The notes under the pieces: model-generated | Database searches by the model: none | The model's input: the letters and a program-made list of their open reading frames with translations, nothing else | Told to the model about the DNA's origin: nothing | Part shown: piece by piece, positions 54,946 through 64,000 of the stretch | Layout: the number at the start of each line of letters is the position of its first letter | Position numbering within the stretch: the first letter of the stretch is position 1 | Translations under genes and position numbers: made by a program | Assembly (NCBI GenBank): GCA_018806915.1 | Contig: JAGKQI010000006.1 | Location: 124,001 to 188,000 of the forward strand | DNA: 64,000 nucleotides | Origin: Phytophthora colocasiae | Taxonomy: Eukaryota; Oomycota; Peronosporomycetes; Peronosporales; Peronosporaceae | Direction of reading: 5' to 3'

Positions 54946-55357
54946 TGCAGCGGGGCTGCGTAGGTGTGCACGGCACAGAGGAAGTTTGGTTGACTCGTAG
55001 AGTCCTGCTGGCAAGGCACTAGCCTTCGGTTCTATACAAGAACCAAGTAGTCCACTAAATACGGGACTCTCACAATCAGTGTCCCTATAATAAAGGAACT
55101 AACACTAATTATGTAAAATGCAAACTGATTTTTATTTATTTTATTGCCCTAATCCTGAATGTAACGGATTTAGTATCTAACATACTAAATCCTAATCAAA
55201 TGCAATGTGTGGCTCTGAGCTAACAGCCAGCAACTGGCTACATGTGTGACGTGTGAGAAACACTATGTGTCGTACACGGATCTGTGACTTGTGACCCGGA
55301 TGGTGTATACCACACCTATTGTAGCCAAGGCGCGCAGCGCCGTGTAACCCCGTTACA
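54946..55357 (-). repeat. GypE 5' LTR
   Basis: 412-bp copy of 47727-48137, followed by the ATGCT duplication at 55358-55362. Confidence 0.92.
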
Positions 55358-57408
55358 ATGCTTCCCAATGAAGCACCCTAGCAAGGGGATTTCTTCCGCG
55401 CCAAAGACGCACTTGTCAGCGTTGGCGTGCAATTTGTTCGTGCGCATGCACTCGAGCACAGCTCTCACGTGTTCCACGTGTACCTCGACGTCAGTCTTGC
55501 CGTGTTCGGCCTGACTGTGGACGAACACGTCGTCAAAGAACGTCTGTGCGAATGCCCGCAGGGGCCTGAACAACTGCGTCACTAGACGATTGAACGTTGC
55601 AGGCGCATTCGACAGCCCTTGGGGCATGACGAGCCATTCCCAGAGCATACCGCTCGGGGTGCTTACCGCTGTAAGCGGAATATCACTGGCTCGCATGAGC
55701 AGCTGATAGTACCCATCGACCAAGTCGAGCGCACTGTACATGGTGCAACCCGCCATGTTGTTCTGAAGAACAGCCTTCCTAGGAATCGGCGTCTGCGCCG
55801 GAATCGTGGCAGCGTTGAGCTTGTTAAAAGCGTGAACGATACGCCACTTGCCATTCGGCTTTCTGACACAGAACGTTGGCGCGGAGTGCGGGGACTTTCT
55901 CTCGCGCACGAGACCCGCCGCGTGCTTCGCACGGAAGAAGGCGTCAATGACGTCGCATTGCTCTTTAGGAAGAGGCCACTACCGGGTCACGCAGTATTTA
56001 GTTCCGGGAACTAAGTCGATCTCGTGACGAACGCCTCGGTCAGGAGGCAGACCGCTTGGTGGCTCCTTCGAGACAACGTCTCCATATTCCTTCAGCAAGG
56101 AGTAGAAGGGATCCGAAGGATTCTTGAGGATCTCCGATCCACTCCTGGCGTTCAACGCCTTCTTGACCTCGGCCAAGACGGACTCGTCAACAAGGGACGA
56201 TGAGTTTAACTCCTCTTCAGGTCGGACGATGACCACCTCGGCGAGTTCGCCAGCCTTCAAGGCATCGCCAAAGTCGGCGAACGACATCTTCTCTAGCTCA
56301 AGGAGCTTGTCAACACTCGGCAGATCGTCCGCAGGACGATGCCTTCGGCACTGCCGTCCACTCCATCAACCAGAGTGTATAGCTGCCCACAGCCCTTCTG
56401 TGCGTCGACACTCGCCGTCACAGATGACTCAGACGCAGAGCGTCTCGCCCAAAGGGCCTTACGACGCCGTCGTCTAGCCGACGAACGTCCACTCGACGGA
56501 GTACGTGCCGCCGCAAAGGTTTCGGCTCCTTCAGGCCCAGTGTCAGTGACACTCTGCGATCCACTCGGTCGACGACCGATGCCGCTCAGCGGAGTACGTG
56601 CCGCTGCACAATGAATAACCGTAACAGGTCCAGTGTCAGAGACACTCAGTGATCGATTTGGTCCACGACCAAGATCACTCGACGGAGTACGTGCCGCCCC
56701 ACAGGGGTTACGTGGGCCTTGCCTACACGTTGACTCACTGTCAACCAGCGCTACGCGCTCAACAGGACTGCGGTCCTCGCTATCGGTGCTGTCCACTAAC
56801 TCGGACACACCGACCTCCAGCATCATAGCCGACTCGGCTCAATGCTCGCGCCAGTAGCGCTTCTGCTTCCTAGCAGAGGTGGGTTCATGACTCGCCAAAG
56901 CTCCACTAGGAGAGAAGTGCGTAGCACCTAAGGTCTTCGACCTCCAATCGATCCATAGCTCGTGGCGTTTCAGCCACGCCATACCAAGGATGAGGTCGTA
57001 CCTCGAATCCAGGTCCAAGACCAAGCAGCGTTCCACGCTGTCGAAGTCCAGGAACTTCAGCAGCAGGTCCATGGGGACCTTGGCTGCCGTGACACGGACG
57101 CCCGTCGCTAGACGGACAGTGACGGTGTCACCTCTTCGCGCTCGAAGCGCCTCAGCATATTGCTGACTACCCTCAACGGTGGAGCGTCTGACATAGTTGC
57201 CAGACGCTCCCGAATCGATCAACACGATCCACGGCTTCTCGAAGCCCTTCACGTCCACATGGACGACCAGCAAGCCCTGCTTGCTCACACGTTCCGTGTT
57301 CAAGAGCACGGAGCTCTTCGGGGGTGAGCCCCAGTGCCTCTCACGCACTGCAGAACTCAGTTCTTCCCCAGTAGACCGCCCCGCGTCTACTGGGAGCCGT
57401 CGTTTCCC
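55358..57408 (-). pseudogene. GypD pol, upstream part (protease-RT), with nonsense changes
   Basis: Homologous to the first half of GypE pol. Protease ([10 protein letters not shown]) is intact. At 56839-56841 CGA has become TGA (after WREH). A frameshift lies near 56320. At the end of CVTR, near 55980, CAG has become TAG. RT then runs open ([14 protein letters not shown] box) to the GypE insertion. The linker between protease and RT carries two extra 93-bp units. Both nonsense changes are C-to-T on the coding strand. Confidence 0.87.
56491..56776 (-). repeat. 93-bp in-frame repeat in GypD pol linker (three units)
   Basis: ACTCGACGGAGTACGTGCC or a close variant starts at 56491, 56584 and 56677, exactly 93 bp (31 codons) apart. 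GypE has one unit at the same place. The encoded ARTPxS motif recurs three times. Confidence 0.85.
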
Positions 57409-58331
57409 TGGGCAGAGCCCAAGGCGGGACCCGCGGCAGGGTTGCGGCCATTCTGGCCGGCGCGCTCTTTGCGCAGGGGGCAGTTGGGCCTCGGATGTGT
57501 GGGACTACCACACGTGTAGCACCGTCGGGTGCTCATACGCTGCACCGCAGCTCGTAGCTCGGCTACTTCATCTTCAGCATAGCTGAGGTCCATGGGCTCG
57601 GGTCCCCCGGACCCTGTGCTGTTAGCACCGACCCTCGACAACTTAAAGTTGTGTTCGGCATTCAATGCCACGCTGACAGCGTCCTCGAAGGTGCGAGGAT
57701 TCTGACGGAATGCCTCCGTCCTGGCGCCAGCTCTCAGACCTTCCATGAAGATAGTCACAGTGACCACCTCAGGTAGAGGATCGGCAGCCATGCCGGCAAT
57801 GAGCGTGCGTAGCTCTTGGACATAGTCCACCAGGTCCTTCTTGCCCTGTCGGCAAGCAAGGAAGCGTGACCGCACGCGATACGCCTGGTTAGGTGGAGCA
57901 AACACTTGCGTAAGCTTGGCCTTAAGCTCACCCCAAGTGGGGAAGGCCATTTCTACCGACGTCCCAGACGTCAAGGCCCATTCTCGTGCTCGACCTTCGA
58001 GCTTAGAGATGGTGAACGCCACGCGTTGGCCTTCCAACTGGAGCATAGCGGCCCCCATGGCCATTTCAACCTCTCGGGTCCACAACAGGAGGTTCTCTCC
58101 TTCATGCCCGTGAAAGGTCTTCACGCTGGGCGTGACGGGCTTAGCTCTCGGAGCGGGGTTAACCCCTTTTACATTCCGTTGAATGTGCTCAACGAGAGCG
58201 TTTTCGTACGAGGCAAATGCCTCGAGGCGCGCGTTGACGGCCTCCGGTCCTTGGGACGCAAGGTGCGCCATACCTTCTAGGCCCAGCAAGGACGTAAGCT
58301 TGTTAAGCGTGTCCCGCTGACTCGGAGTCAA
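57387..58331 (-). pseudogene. GypD gag, start codon deleted
   Basis: The frame matches GypE gag throughout, including the CCHC knuckle and the frameshift heptamer and hairpin (57367-57408). About a dozen bases around the GypE start codon are missing near 58345 and no ATG replaces it at once. Confidence 0.85.
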
Positions 58332-58401
58332 GTGAGCGTATGCTTCTCACAGAGAAACAGTCTTCAACTCAGGAGTTGGATTGACTACAAGTGCTACCAG
58401 A

Positions 58402-58806
58402 TGCAGCGGGGCTGCGTAGGTGTGCACGGCACAGAGGAAGTTTAGTCGACTCGTAGAGTCCTGCTTGCAAGGCGCTAGCCTTCGGTTCTTTACAAGAACC
58501 AAGTAGTCCACTAAATACGGGACTCTCACAATCAGTGTCCCTATAATAAAGGAACTAACATGTGAAATGCAAACTGATTTTTATTTATTTTATTGCCCTA
58601 ATCCTAAATGTAACGGATTTAGTATCTAGCATACTAAATCCTAATCAAAATGCAATGTGTGGCTCTGAGCTAACAGCCAGCAACAGGCTACATATGTGAC
58701 GTGTGAGAAACACTATGTGTAGTACACAGATCTGTGACTTGTGACCTGGATGGTGTATACCACACCAACTGTAGCCAGGCGCGCAGCGCCGTGTAACCCC
58801 GTTACA
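58402..58806 (-). repeat. GypD 5' LTR
   Basis: 405 bp, about 97% like the GypE LTRs, lacking a short ACTAATTATG-type segment. The right flank GTGAA (58807-58811) would be the target duplication; its partner is lost with the 3' end. Confidence 0.88.
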
Positions 58807-59217
58807 GTGAACGCGAAACACACCAGCCATAAAGTAGTCATGCAGCGTAGATTTAGGAATACCGAGTTTGTTCGCCAAAGTGCGAAGTTCCATCCTATCT
58901 TCGAGGGGGATAAGTGCGATGGCATGGTTGAGGTCGTGACGGAACTCTTCGGTCAGGAGCGACTTGCGTCCGCTCCTCCCCTTCCTGCCGCTTTCGTAAT
59001 TGATTGGGTTGCCCGCCTGGATGTCTTGGACCGCTCGGCGCCAAAGGCGCGAGATCTGGTCGCCACTGCACTCAAACTTTTCTGCACACTCCCGAATGGC
59101 GCCTTGTCGGGGTTGCAGCTCGCTACTGACGCCAAGCAGAAAGGCGACAGCTTCAGCACGCTCTCTGGGGGTAAGGTTCTTTCTTCTGCCGGCGCCTGTA
59201 GCGTGTGAAGAAGTCAT
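58807..59217 (-). pseudogene. Mariner/Tc1-like transposase, N-terminal fragment
   Basis: From ATG 59217, about 137 residues with two helix-turn-helix-like segments: RERAEAVAFLLGVSS with CAEKFECSGDQISRLWRRA, and LANKLGIPKSTLHDYF. This is the DNA-binding half of Tc1/mariner-type transposases. The frame enters the GypD LTR at 58806; the DDE/D catalytic half is not in the window. Confidence 0.6.
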
Positions 59218-59400
59218 GGGGAGAACTGGCGTAGACTGGAATGCGGTAGATATGGAACTAACTATACGTGAACGGCTGTAACTTCTTCAGTACTCAATAA
59301 AATCCCGCCGGACGGCCACCGAATTAATCCTTAAGCGCAGCGCTTAAATTTGAGCCAATCCGCGAGTATTAAAAATCGGTTTTGGGCTTAAAACGAGATT
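59218..59400. other. Mariner upstream region with palindrome
   Basis: Contains the palindrome TTAAGCGC-A-GCGCTTAA at 59331-59347. It may include the transposon's terminal repeat, but the other end is absent. Confidence 0.4.
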
Positions 59401-59570
59401 ATCATTCTAAGCCCGCTTATATTCTCGGACAGAGGAAGTACTTATTAGCTTGGCCTGCAATACAAAATAAAAGATATCTTTAGTGAAACCTATAAAGAAG
59501 GTGATAGGTGGCTGCGGAGCCACCCGCCACGTGTCACCATTATGTGTGACACACCAAATGTATCCACTTC

Positions 59571-59594
59571 GGAAGAGTGACTTTAGTCACTCTT
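59571..59594. repeat. Perfect 11-bp inverted repeat in the GypF LTR
   Basis: GAAGAGTGACT, TT, AGTCACTCTTC. It lies 18 bp from the LTR terminus. Confidence 0.75.
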
Positions 59595-59792
59595 CAATGT
59601 AACCCCGTTACATCCCCCCACTTAGATTCGACTCTCGTCCAATCAGAGAAGAGAGTAAATCCCTTTCACATTTCTCTCTTCAAAGTCGAAATCGATCGGC
59701 CTGCCGCCAGCTCTTATCGCTGCGGCTTCTGCTCTCACAGAGCACAGGGCGCACTGCCAACGCGTACCAGGCTTCCTTGGAAGCCCAGCAAC

Positions 59793-61700
59793 ATGTCTGC
59801 AAAGGGTGCAAACCCAGACGCGCAAGCGTCTTCACGGAAGAAGGCTGCAAAGCCAACTTCCAAGCCAGCCAAGCCTCGCGGCAAGGCTCCGGCACTTCAT
59901 GAGGCCACTGATGTGGCCTCCAGGGCTCTTAGCTCGCCCAGCAGCACTGCTGCGACGGCTAGCCCTACCCAAAGGCGCAGTAGGTCTCCGTCCCTACCGC
60001 CTGATACTCGACCGAATCCTCACTTCGAGTATAGGGACCATAGTCCCGGTTCCTGGAGTCCTTCCCAACAGGAAGCGACTCTTGTCAGCTACTCGGGCGA
60101 CGAGAGCGACAACGATGACGCCGAGGGCAAGCCTGCGGCTGGTGCTCCGACCACGGAGGAGCTCCATGGAGACAAGGACACCGCGTCCAAGTCTCCCGAC
60201 AACACCAGTGGCCGTGGTGGCGACACTACGCCACCACCTGTCAGACATCTGACGCTTGCTGAAGGGCGCGAACGCGCCCGGGCCATTCTGGCAGAGGAGA
60301 AGGTGCCCAGCACCAACTCCAAGAAGCGTCATGCTTCACAGTCTCCTTGTCAAGACATGACAAGGAGAAGGGAGCTCGAAGAGATCTTCGGCCCCGACGA
60401 CGTCGACGATGACGACGCCGATGAGGAGGAGGGGCTCATCCGCGAGCCCCAAGAGATCACTAACGATCCCGAAGAGCAGCAAGAGCTCTTTCAGGCTGCT
60501 CAACAGCCAATGCGCACCGCACCAACGGTGGCAGGTGAGTCTCATCAACACGATGAGGACTCTGCCCACCAGCGGGGATACTACCCGCCCGATCAAGGCT
60601 CGGGGGCTGCTGCGTATCTCGAGCAGCTCCAGGACCCACGTCCTCTCATAGGGGGCCATACCTCCAAAGGCGCCTATGAGCGGGCCTTGGTTCAGAAAGA
60701 ACCTCTCTTTCAAGGCAACCTCTCTGTTGCCAGGTGCGTGCTTCTAGCACAGCACCGAATTCCTCTCAAGGAATTCACCTCGCTTCGCAAGAAGCCTGAG
60801 ACTAAGGGTGGTCTCAAGCCATGGGTTACCCATGGGTTCTCCCAGAGAACACTGCGTCGTGGGTCGACGCTGAGGACCTCTTCTGGCAATGGGTCCGGTT
60901 GACAGTCACGTCAACCCAGGAGTACAACAAACTCCGTGGAGGACATCCTCCGCATCCGGGACCTTCGTGTCGAGTTTGCCCACCTCGTAGGCAAACGTCA
61001 GCTCCATCTTCAGATGGAGCGACTGAGAACTGAGTCTCAGTCCAGTGCTCACAATGAGCGCGGGTATGGAACACATACACCTGTGTTCCAACCCCGTTCA
61101 GCGGCTAAGAAGCCGCGGACTACTTACGAGGCTGCCGACGTGCCTCTTCCCAGCAGGCGACAGCCTTCGGGCAGTCAACCTGGAGCCGCACAATCGGCTC
61201 CCAAGTACTCTGCGACGCAGGGTACCCGCGCCACCTCACTCTGAGCTGGCGCTTCCCACCGCGACGCCGCTCCTGGAGAACCCGCTCCACATGGTAGTGG
61301 CGTTCTCCGTTCCGGTCAAGCAAGGCCGGAGGAGGCCTCGCTCGACTGCTCTTTCGAGCCGTCCCCGACGTTGGGGACTCAGAGGCCGTCGACTGAGCCT
61401 CTCGACCAACTTGTTGCTCAACAACAGGAGGAGATCCGCCTCCTCCGAGCACGTATCCTTGCGCTTGAGGCTGCCCTTGGCCTTGGGCATGGCGGCCAGG
61501 CTGCCTCTGCAGCTGGCCAGCCTGGTGTCGTGCGCCAGTTGGAAGACCTGCGTCTCGCGATGCAGGATCTTCATGGTCGTGTAGACCGTAGTGCCTCTTC
61601 GCGGGCACTTGACTCTCTTCGTCAAGAGGTCTACGACCTTCAGGCGATAATGTCTCGCCGGGAGTCGCAACCGTACGCGTACTCCCCGTCGTCGCGCGAC
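59793..61700 (+). pseudogene. GypF convergent antisense ORF (coiled-coil protein), broken
   Basis: ATG 59793 (MSAKGANPDAQASSRKKAAK) opens a frame of 369 codons: a basic N-terminus, a disordered Ser/Pro part, an acidic VDDDDADEEEG stretch, then SVARCVLLAQHRIPLKEF. Near 60838 a better protein-like reading (ENTASWVDAEDLFWQWV) moves one frame and returns near 60935 (VEDILRIRDLRVEFAHL). After a TGA at 61242-61244 the same frame continues to a coiled coil (LVAQQQEEIRLLRARILALEAAL, VRQLEDLRLAMQDLHGRV). Position, orientation and plan equal the GypE antisense ORF, with little direct similarity. TTTCACATTTCTC at 59663-59675 resembles an oomycete initiator. Function unknown. Confidence 0.55.
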
Positions 61701-62060
61701 TCGCGCCTAGGGTCCTACTCACTTGACCACACCGCTCGTACCTTCCACCGGGGTACGGCTTCGCCCCTGGGAGTCAACCAACTCCCTATTACCTGGGGCG
61801 CTCTGCGCCTGACGCTCAACCTCGCGTCGAGGAGGTTCACTCTCCTCCTCGCGGCCGCCTTCAACCTCTTGAGGGGCCGCATGACCCTGAGGGTCATGGT
61901 ACCGCTTCAGACGACCCACATAAAACGTCTGGTGGGTCGTCATCGACTTAGGCAAGTCGATCGTGTAGGCAGCGCCGTGCCTAGCCAGGACCTTGAAGGG
62001 TCCAACGAAGCGATGCTTCAACTTGTTGCTCACCGTGGAGCTAACAGTGTTAACCGGCAA
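61120..62060 (-). pseudogene. GypF pol C-terminal end (GPY/F and chromodomain)
   Basis: The first frame (62060-61719) reads NTVSSTVSNKLKHRFVGPFK and YTIDLPKSMTTHQTFYVGRL, the GPY/F module. After a shift near 61720 a disordered linker leads to a chromodomain (HYHVERVLQERRRGGKRQLR, WRGYPASQSTWE) ending at 61120. The rest of pol is missing. Confidence 0.75.
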
Positions 62061-63537
62061 TCATATCTGATTAGACAGGGCAAAATCGTTTTAAAACGAT
62101 GGCACTTTCATTTTAACAGCGTCGAGAAGATGCCTTCCTGAAGTTCATGTACTCCTTTATCATAGCGCGTGTACTACATGGACCTACATATCTTCTTTTT
62201 GCTTCATCCATATTGAGTAACGTCTGGTTCTTGTTGCGCTGGAACCTGAGCACATTGATGTTTAACTCCGTTAAAATGAATGCAAGTTGTTGATTTTTTT
62301 AAAAGACTATTCTGTCCTACTCTATTTCATGCACATCTCCAAGTTCAACGATTTTCGGTTCGTTCAAATCTCTGAAGATCGCTGTCCGTCTTGACATGGG
62401 GAAGGCGGTAATGTATTTTTTTTAATTTATTCATAATGCGTTTTGACGACAACTGTTTAAAACCGAGTCAATTTCCTGGTCAAGTTGCGGCTTTTTCGCT
62501 AACCATTAAATTCTATCCAGTGCAGAATCTGCTGGTCTGTCCTGGAAACAAAATTCCAAGTAACTCATCTTTTCGTTATTCACCGGAATTTTGGCACGTA
62601 GTTCATCCTCAACCACGGTCTTACATGCAATCGGATTGATAAACCCCACCCATTCATCCCAGCAATGAAGTTGAGTAATCCCTTCTGATCCTTCTTGTAG
62701 GCACGGTTATCTTTGCAATGGGAAACCTCAGGTCATTCTAAAGAGAAGAATGAATTGCCAGCAGTATAGACCTTATCTTGCACGTATGGCGATGCAAGGT
62801 CATAATCATCCTTGGCAAAGTGTTCGTCGACACGATAATGAAGCAACCGATGTACTTGTGATGCGCTCGCTTTCATTCCATACCCGCTCAATAACCAGAA
62901 GGCATTAGCAATCTCAATCGTTTTTTTTTTCAAGCAAATCCTGGTTCTCTTTCGATTCAGCATACTGCAAGACATAGCGGGGAATTCCACCCCATCGATC
63001 AAAACAGGCTTTCACGATGGATTCTGGAATATCCGGTAATCGACTTCTCGACAGGCAGTAATCTTGTCCCAGCATGTCCCAGATTCGATAACTCTCCTCG
63101 TCAATGGTATACCATAACTTGTTGTCCAGCGATATCAGAAGAATCGTTTTCGCTTGTCATCGCGCTGGGTCGACACCATCCGCAAAATAATATGTGGTAG
63201 GTAGATTGAGAATGGGGGATAGAATCCTCCTGGGATCCTTTCACTACCACCTTGTGAGAAAATAAGACACACTTCTTGGTTGCATAACTCTCATACACAA
63301 CTGTTTTACCAAGACGAGCAAGATACAAGAGCATCACGTATCCAAAATAGGTTTTGCCAATTCCTGAATTGCCGTTAATCACGATATGAGGCTTCTCCTC
63401 CGATTCAAAGTCTGATTCTCTGAGAACTCTGATACCGCCTTCCGTCAAGACGGGCCATTTCTACCAATCAGAGGGATTCGTTTCGCATGAAGGACAAGTC
63501 CAAAAGTCGCACTGTATGAAACAGAAAAAGTGCCTTC
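62052..63537. repeat. Tandem duplication unit, copy 1 (1486 bp)
   Basis: The sequence from AACCGGCAATC at 62052 recurs at 63538 (offset 1486) and matches to the window end with a few differences (T-run length, CGTTC/CGTAC, GCGGC/GTGGC). The unit holds about 680 bp of AT-rich non-coding DNA and a CRN pseudogene. Confidence 0.88.
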
Positions 63538-63546
63538 AACCGGCAA
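62733..63546 (-). pseudogene. Crinkler (CRN) pseudogene, NTPase region
   Basis: Minus-strand pieces in several frames match the CRN at 19807-21906: LPVEGTFSVSYS near 63540, GNSGIGKTYFGYVMLLYLA (P-loop) near 63360, ILNLPTTYYFADG near 63200, DIPESIVKACFDRWGGIPRY near 63000 and HRLLHYRVDEHFAKDDYDLAS near 62820. The N-terminal LFLAK domain and the C-terminal effector domain are absent. Frameshifts and stops make it non-coding. Confidence 0.8.
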
Positions 63547-64000
63547 TCATATCTGATTAGACAGGGCAAAATCGTTTTAAAACGATGGCACTTTCATTTT
63601 AACAGCGTCGAGAAGATGCCTTCCTGAAGTTCATGTACTCCTTTATCATAGCGCGTGTACTACATGGACCTACATATCTTCTTTTTGCTTCATCCATATT
63701 GAGTAACGTCTGGTTCTTGTTGCGCTGGAACCTGAGCACATTGATGTTTAACTCCGTTAAAATGAATGCAAGTTGTTGATTTTTAAAAGACTATTCTGTC
63801 CTACTCTATTTCATGCACATCTCCAAGTTCAACGATTTTCGGTTCGTACAAATCTCTGAAGATCGCTGTCCGTCTTGACATGGGGAAGGCGGTAATGTAT
63901 TTTTTTTTAATTTATTCATAATGCGTTTTGACGACAACTGTTTAAAACCGAGTCAATTTCCTGGTCAAGTTGTGGCTTTTTCGCTAACCATTAAATTCTA
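63538..64000. repeat. Tandem duplication unit, copy 2 (start only)
   Basis: Repeats 62052-62514 and continues beyond the window. Its CRN part, if present, lies to the right. Confidence 0.85.

Larger units (their letters stand above)
47727..55357 (-). mobile_element. GypE: full-length, apparently coding-competent gypsy retrotransposon
   Basis: 7631 bp with LTRs at 47727-48137 (411 bp) and 54946-55357 (412 bp) and ATGCT target duplications. I see about three differences between the LTRs. Gag and pol are both uninterrupted. A -1 frameshift signal joins them. A third ORF on the opposite strand lies between pol and the 3' LTR. The minus strand ends GGTGGGGGAGGG before the 3' LTR (polypurine tract, 48138-48150). 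After the 5' LTR it reads TCTGGTAGCACTTG, a TGG primer site after two bases. It is inserted in its own sister copy GypD. Confidence 0.94.
45977..58806 (-). mobile_element. GypD: truncated gypsy copy interrupted by GypE
   Basis: GypD is present as 45977-47726 and 55358-58806. Its 5' LTR is at 58402-58806, gag at 57387-58331, pol from 57408 leftwards. GypE is inserted in pol with ATGCT duplicated at 47722-47726 and 55358-55362. Left of 45977 the match to the GypE pol stops, so the 3' third (GPY/F, chromodomain, antisense ORF, 3' LTR) is missing. GypD and GypE are closely similar. GypD carries two nonsense changes, a lost gag start codon and a 93-bp repeat expansion. Its 5' LTR cuts a mariner-like transposase at 58807. 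Confidence 0.9.
59400..62060 (-). mobile_element. GypF: 3' part of a gypsy element related to GypE
   Basis: The 3' LTR ends at 59612 with the same TGTAACGGGGTTACA terminus (minus strand) as GypE, then a polypurine tract (GGGGGGA). Pol is present only from the GPY/F module to the chromodomain (62060-61120). A plus-strand antisense ORF fills 59793 to about 61700. Right of 62060 the element stops at a junction with a tandem duplication. The LTR start is uncertain: CGGACAGAGGAAG at 59428 resembles GypE LTR sequence. Confidence 0.75.

Noticed and set aside
1..64000. tRNA, rRNA and CRISPR arrays
   Set aside because: No cloverleaf-like segment, rRNA stretch or regularly spaced repeat-spacer array was recognised; the tandem arrays present are minisatellite or duplication type.

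Overview
The window looks like nuclear DNA of an oomycete plant pathogen, most likely Phytophthora or a close relative. The evidence is a Crinkler (CRN) effector with an LFLAK motif, two NLP (necrosis- and ethylene-inducing-like) loci, an M96 mating-specific family gene, oomycete-type initiator elements and gene-sparse DNA packed with LTR retrotransposons. Roughly three quarters of the 64 kb is transposon. All assignments come from reading the sequence and translations; no database search was run.

Layout. (1) 1-6911: a GT61-type glycosyltransferase gene on the minus strand, split by a 5.8 kb Ty3/gypsy element (GypA, 263-6054, TSD GTGAC). (2) 7224-17196: a 10 kb gypsy element (GypB, 853-bp LTRs, TSD GAAT) with near-identical LTRs but broken ORFs. 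(3) 17258-21906: a host-gene island with a GNAT acetyltransferase, an M96-family gene and an intact CRN gene. (4) 22266-23023: a rearranged PIF/Harbinger transposon remnant. (5) 23609-28461: a Ty1/copia element (CopA, TSD TTCCC) that landed between the initiator and the start codon of an NLP pseudogene (28482-28985). (6) 29820-31053: a PH-domain gene. (7) 31151-37467: a second NLP gene, split by gypsy element GypC (31360-36908, TSD TGGAC). (8) 38098-42337: an intron-containing Mutator-like (MULE) gene joining FAR1-like, MULE transposase, SWIM and ULP1 protease regions. (9) 42871-45909: a degenerate minisatellite and an unassigned gag-like ORF on the plus strand. (10) 45977-58806: a truncated gypsy copy (GypD) holding a full-length, apparently coding-competent sister copy (GypE, 47727-55357, TSD ATGCT). 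GypD itself sits in a mariner-like transposase fragment (58807-59217). (11) 59400-62060: the 3' part of a related gypsy (GypF). (12) 62052-64000: a tandem duplication carrying a CRN pseudogene.

The most unusual signal is in GypE and GypF. Both carry a long plus-strand ORF that starts next to the 3' LTR, converges on pol and overlaps the chromodomain end of pol on the opposite strand. It encodes a disordered or acidic protein ending in a coiled coil, and an oomycete-like initiator lies upstream. GypE and GypD also share a textbook -1 frameshift signal at the gag/pol junction: a G GGA AAC heptamer, a 7-nt spacer and a perfect 10-bp hairpin. All identified LTR elements are in minus orientation. 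Many host and transposon genes carry single frameshifts; some may be assembly errors.
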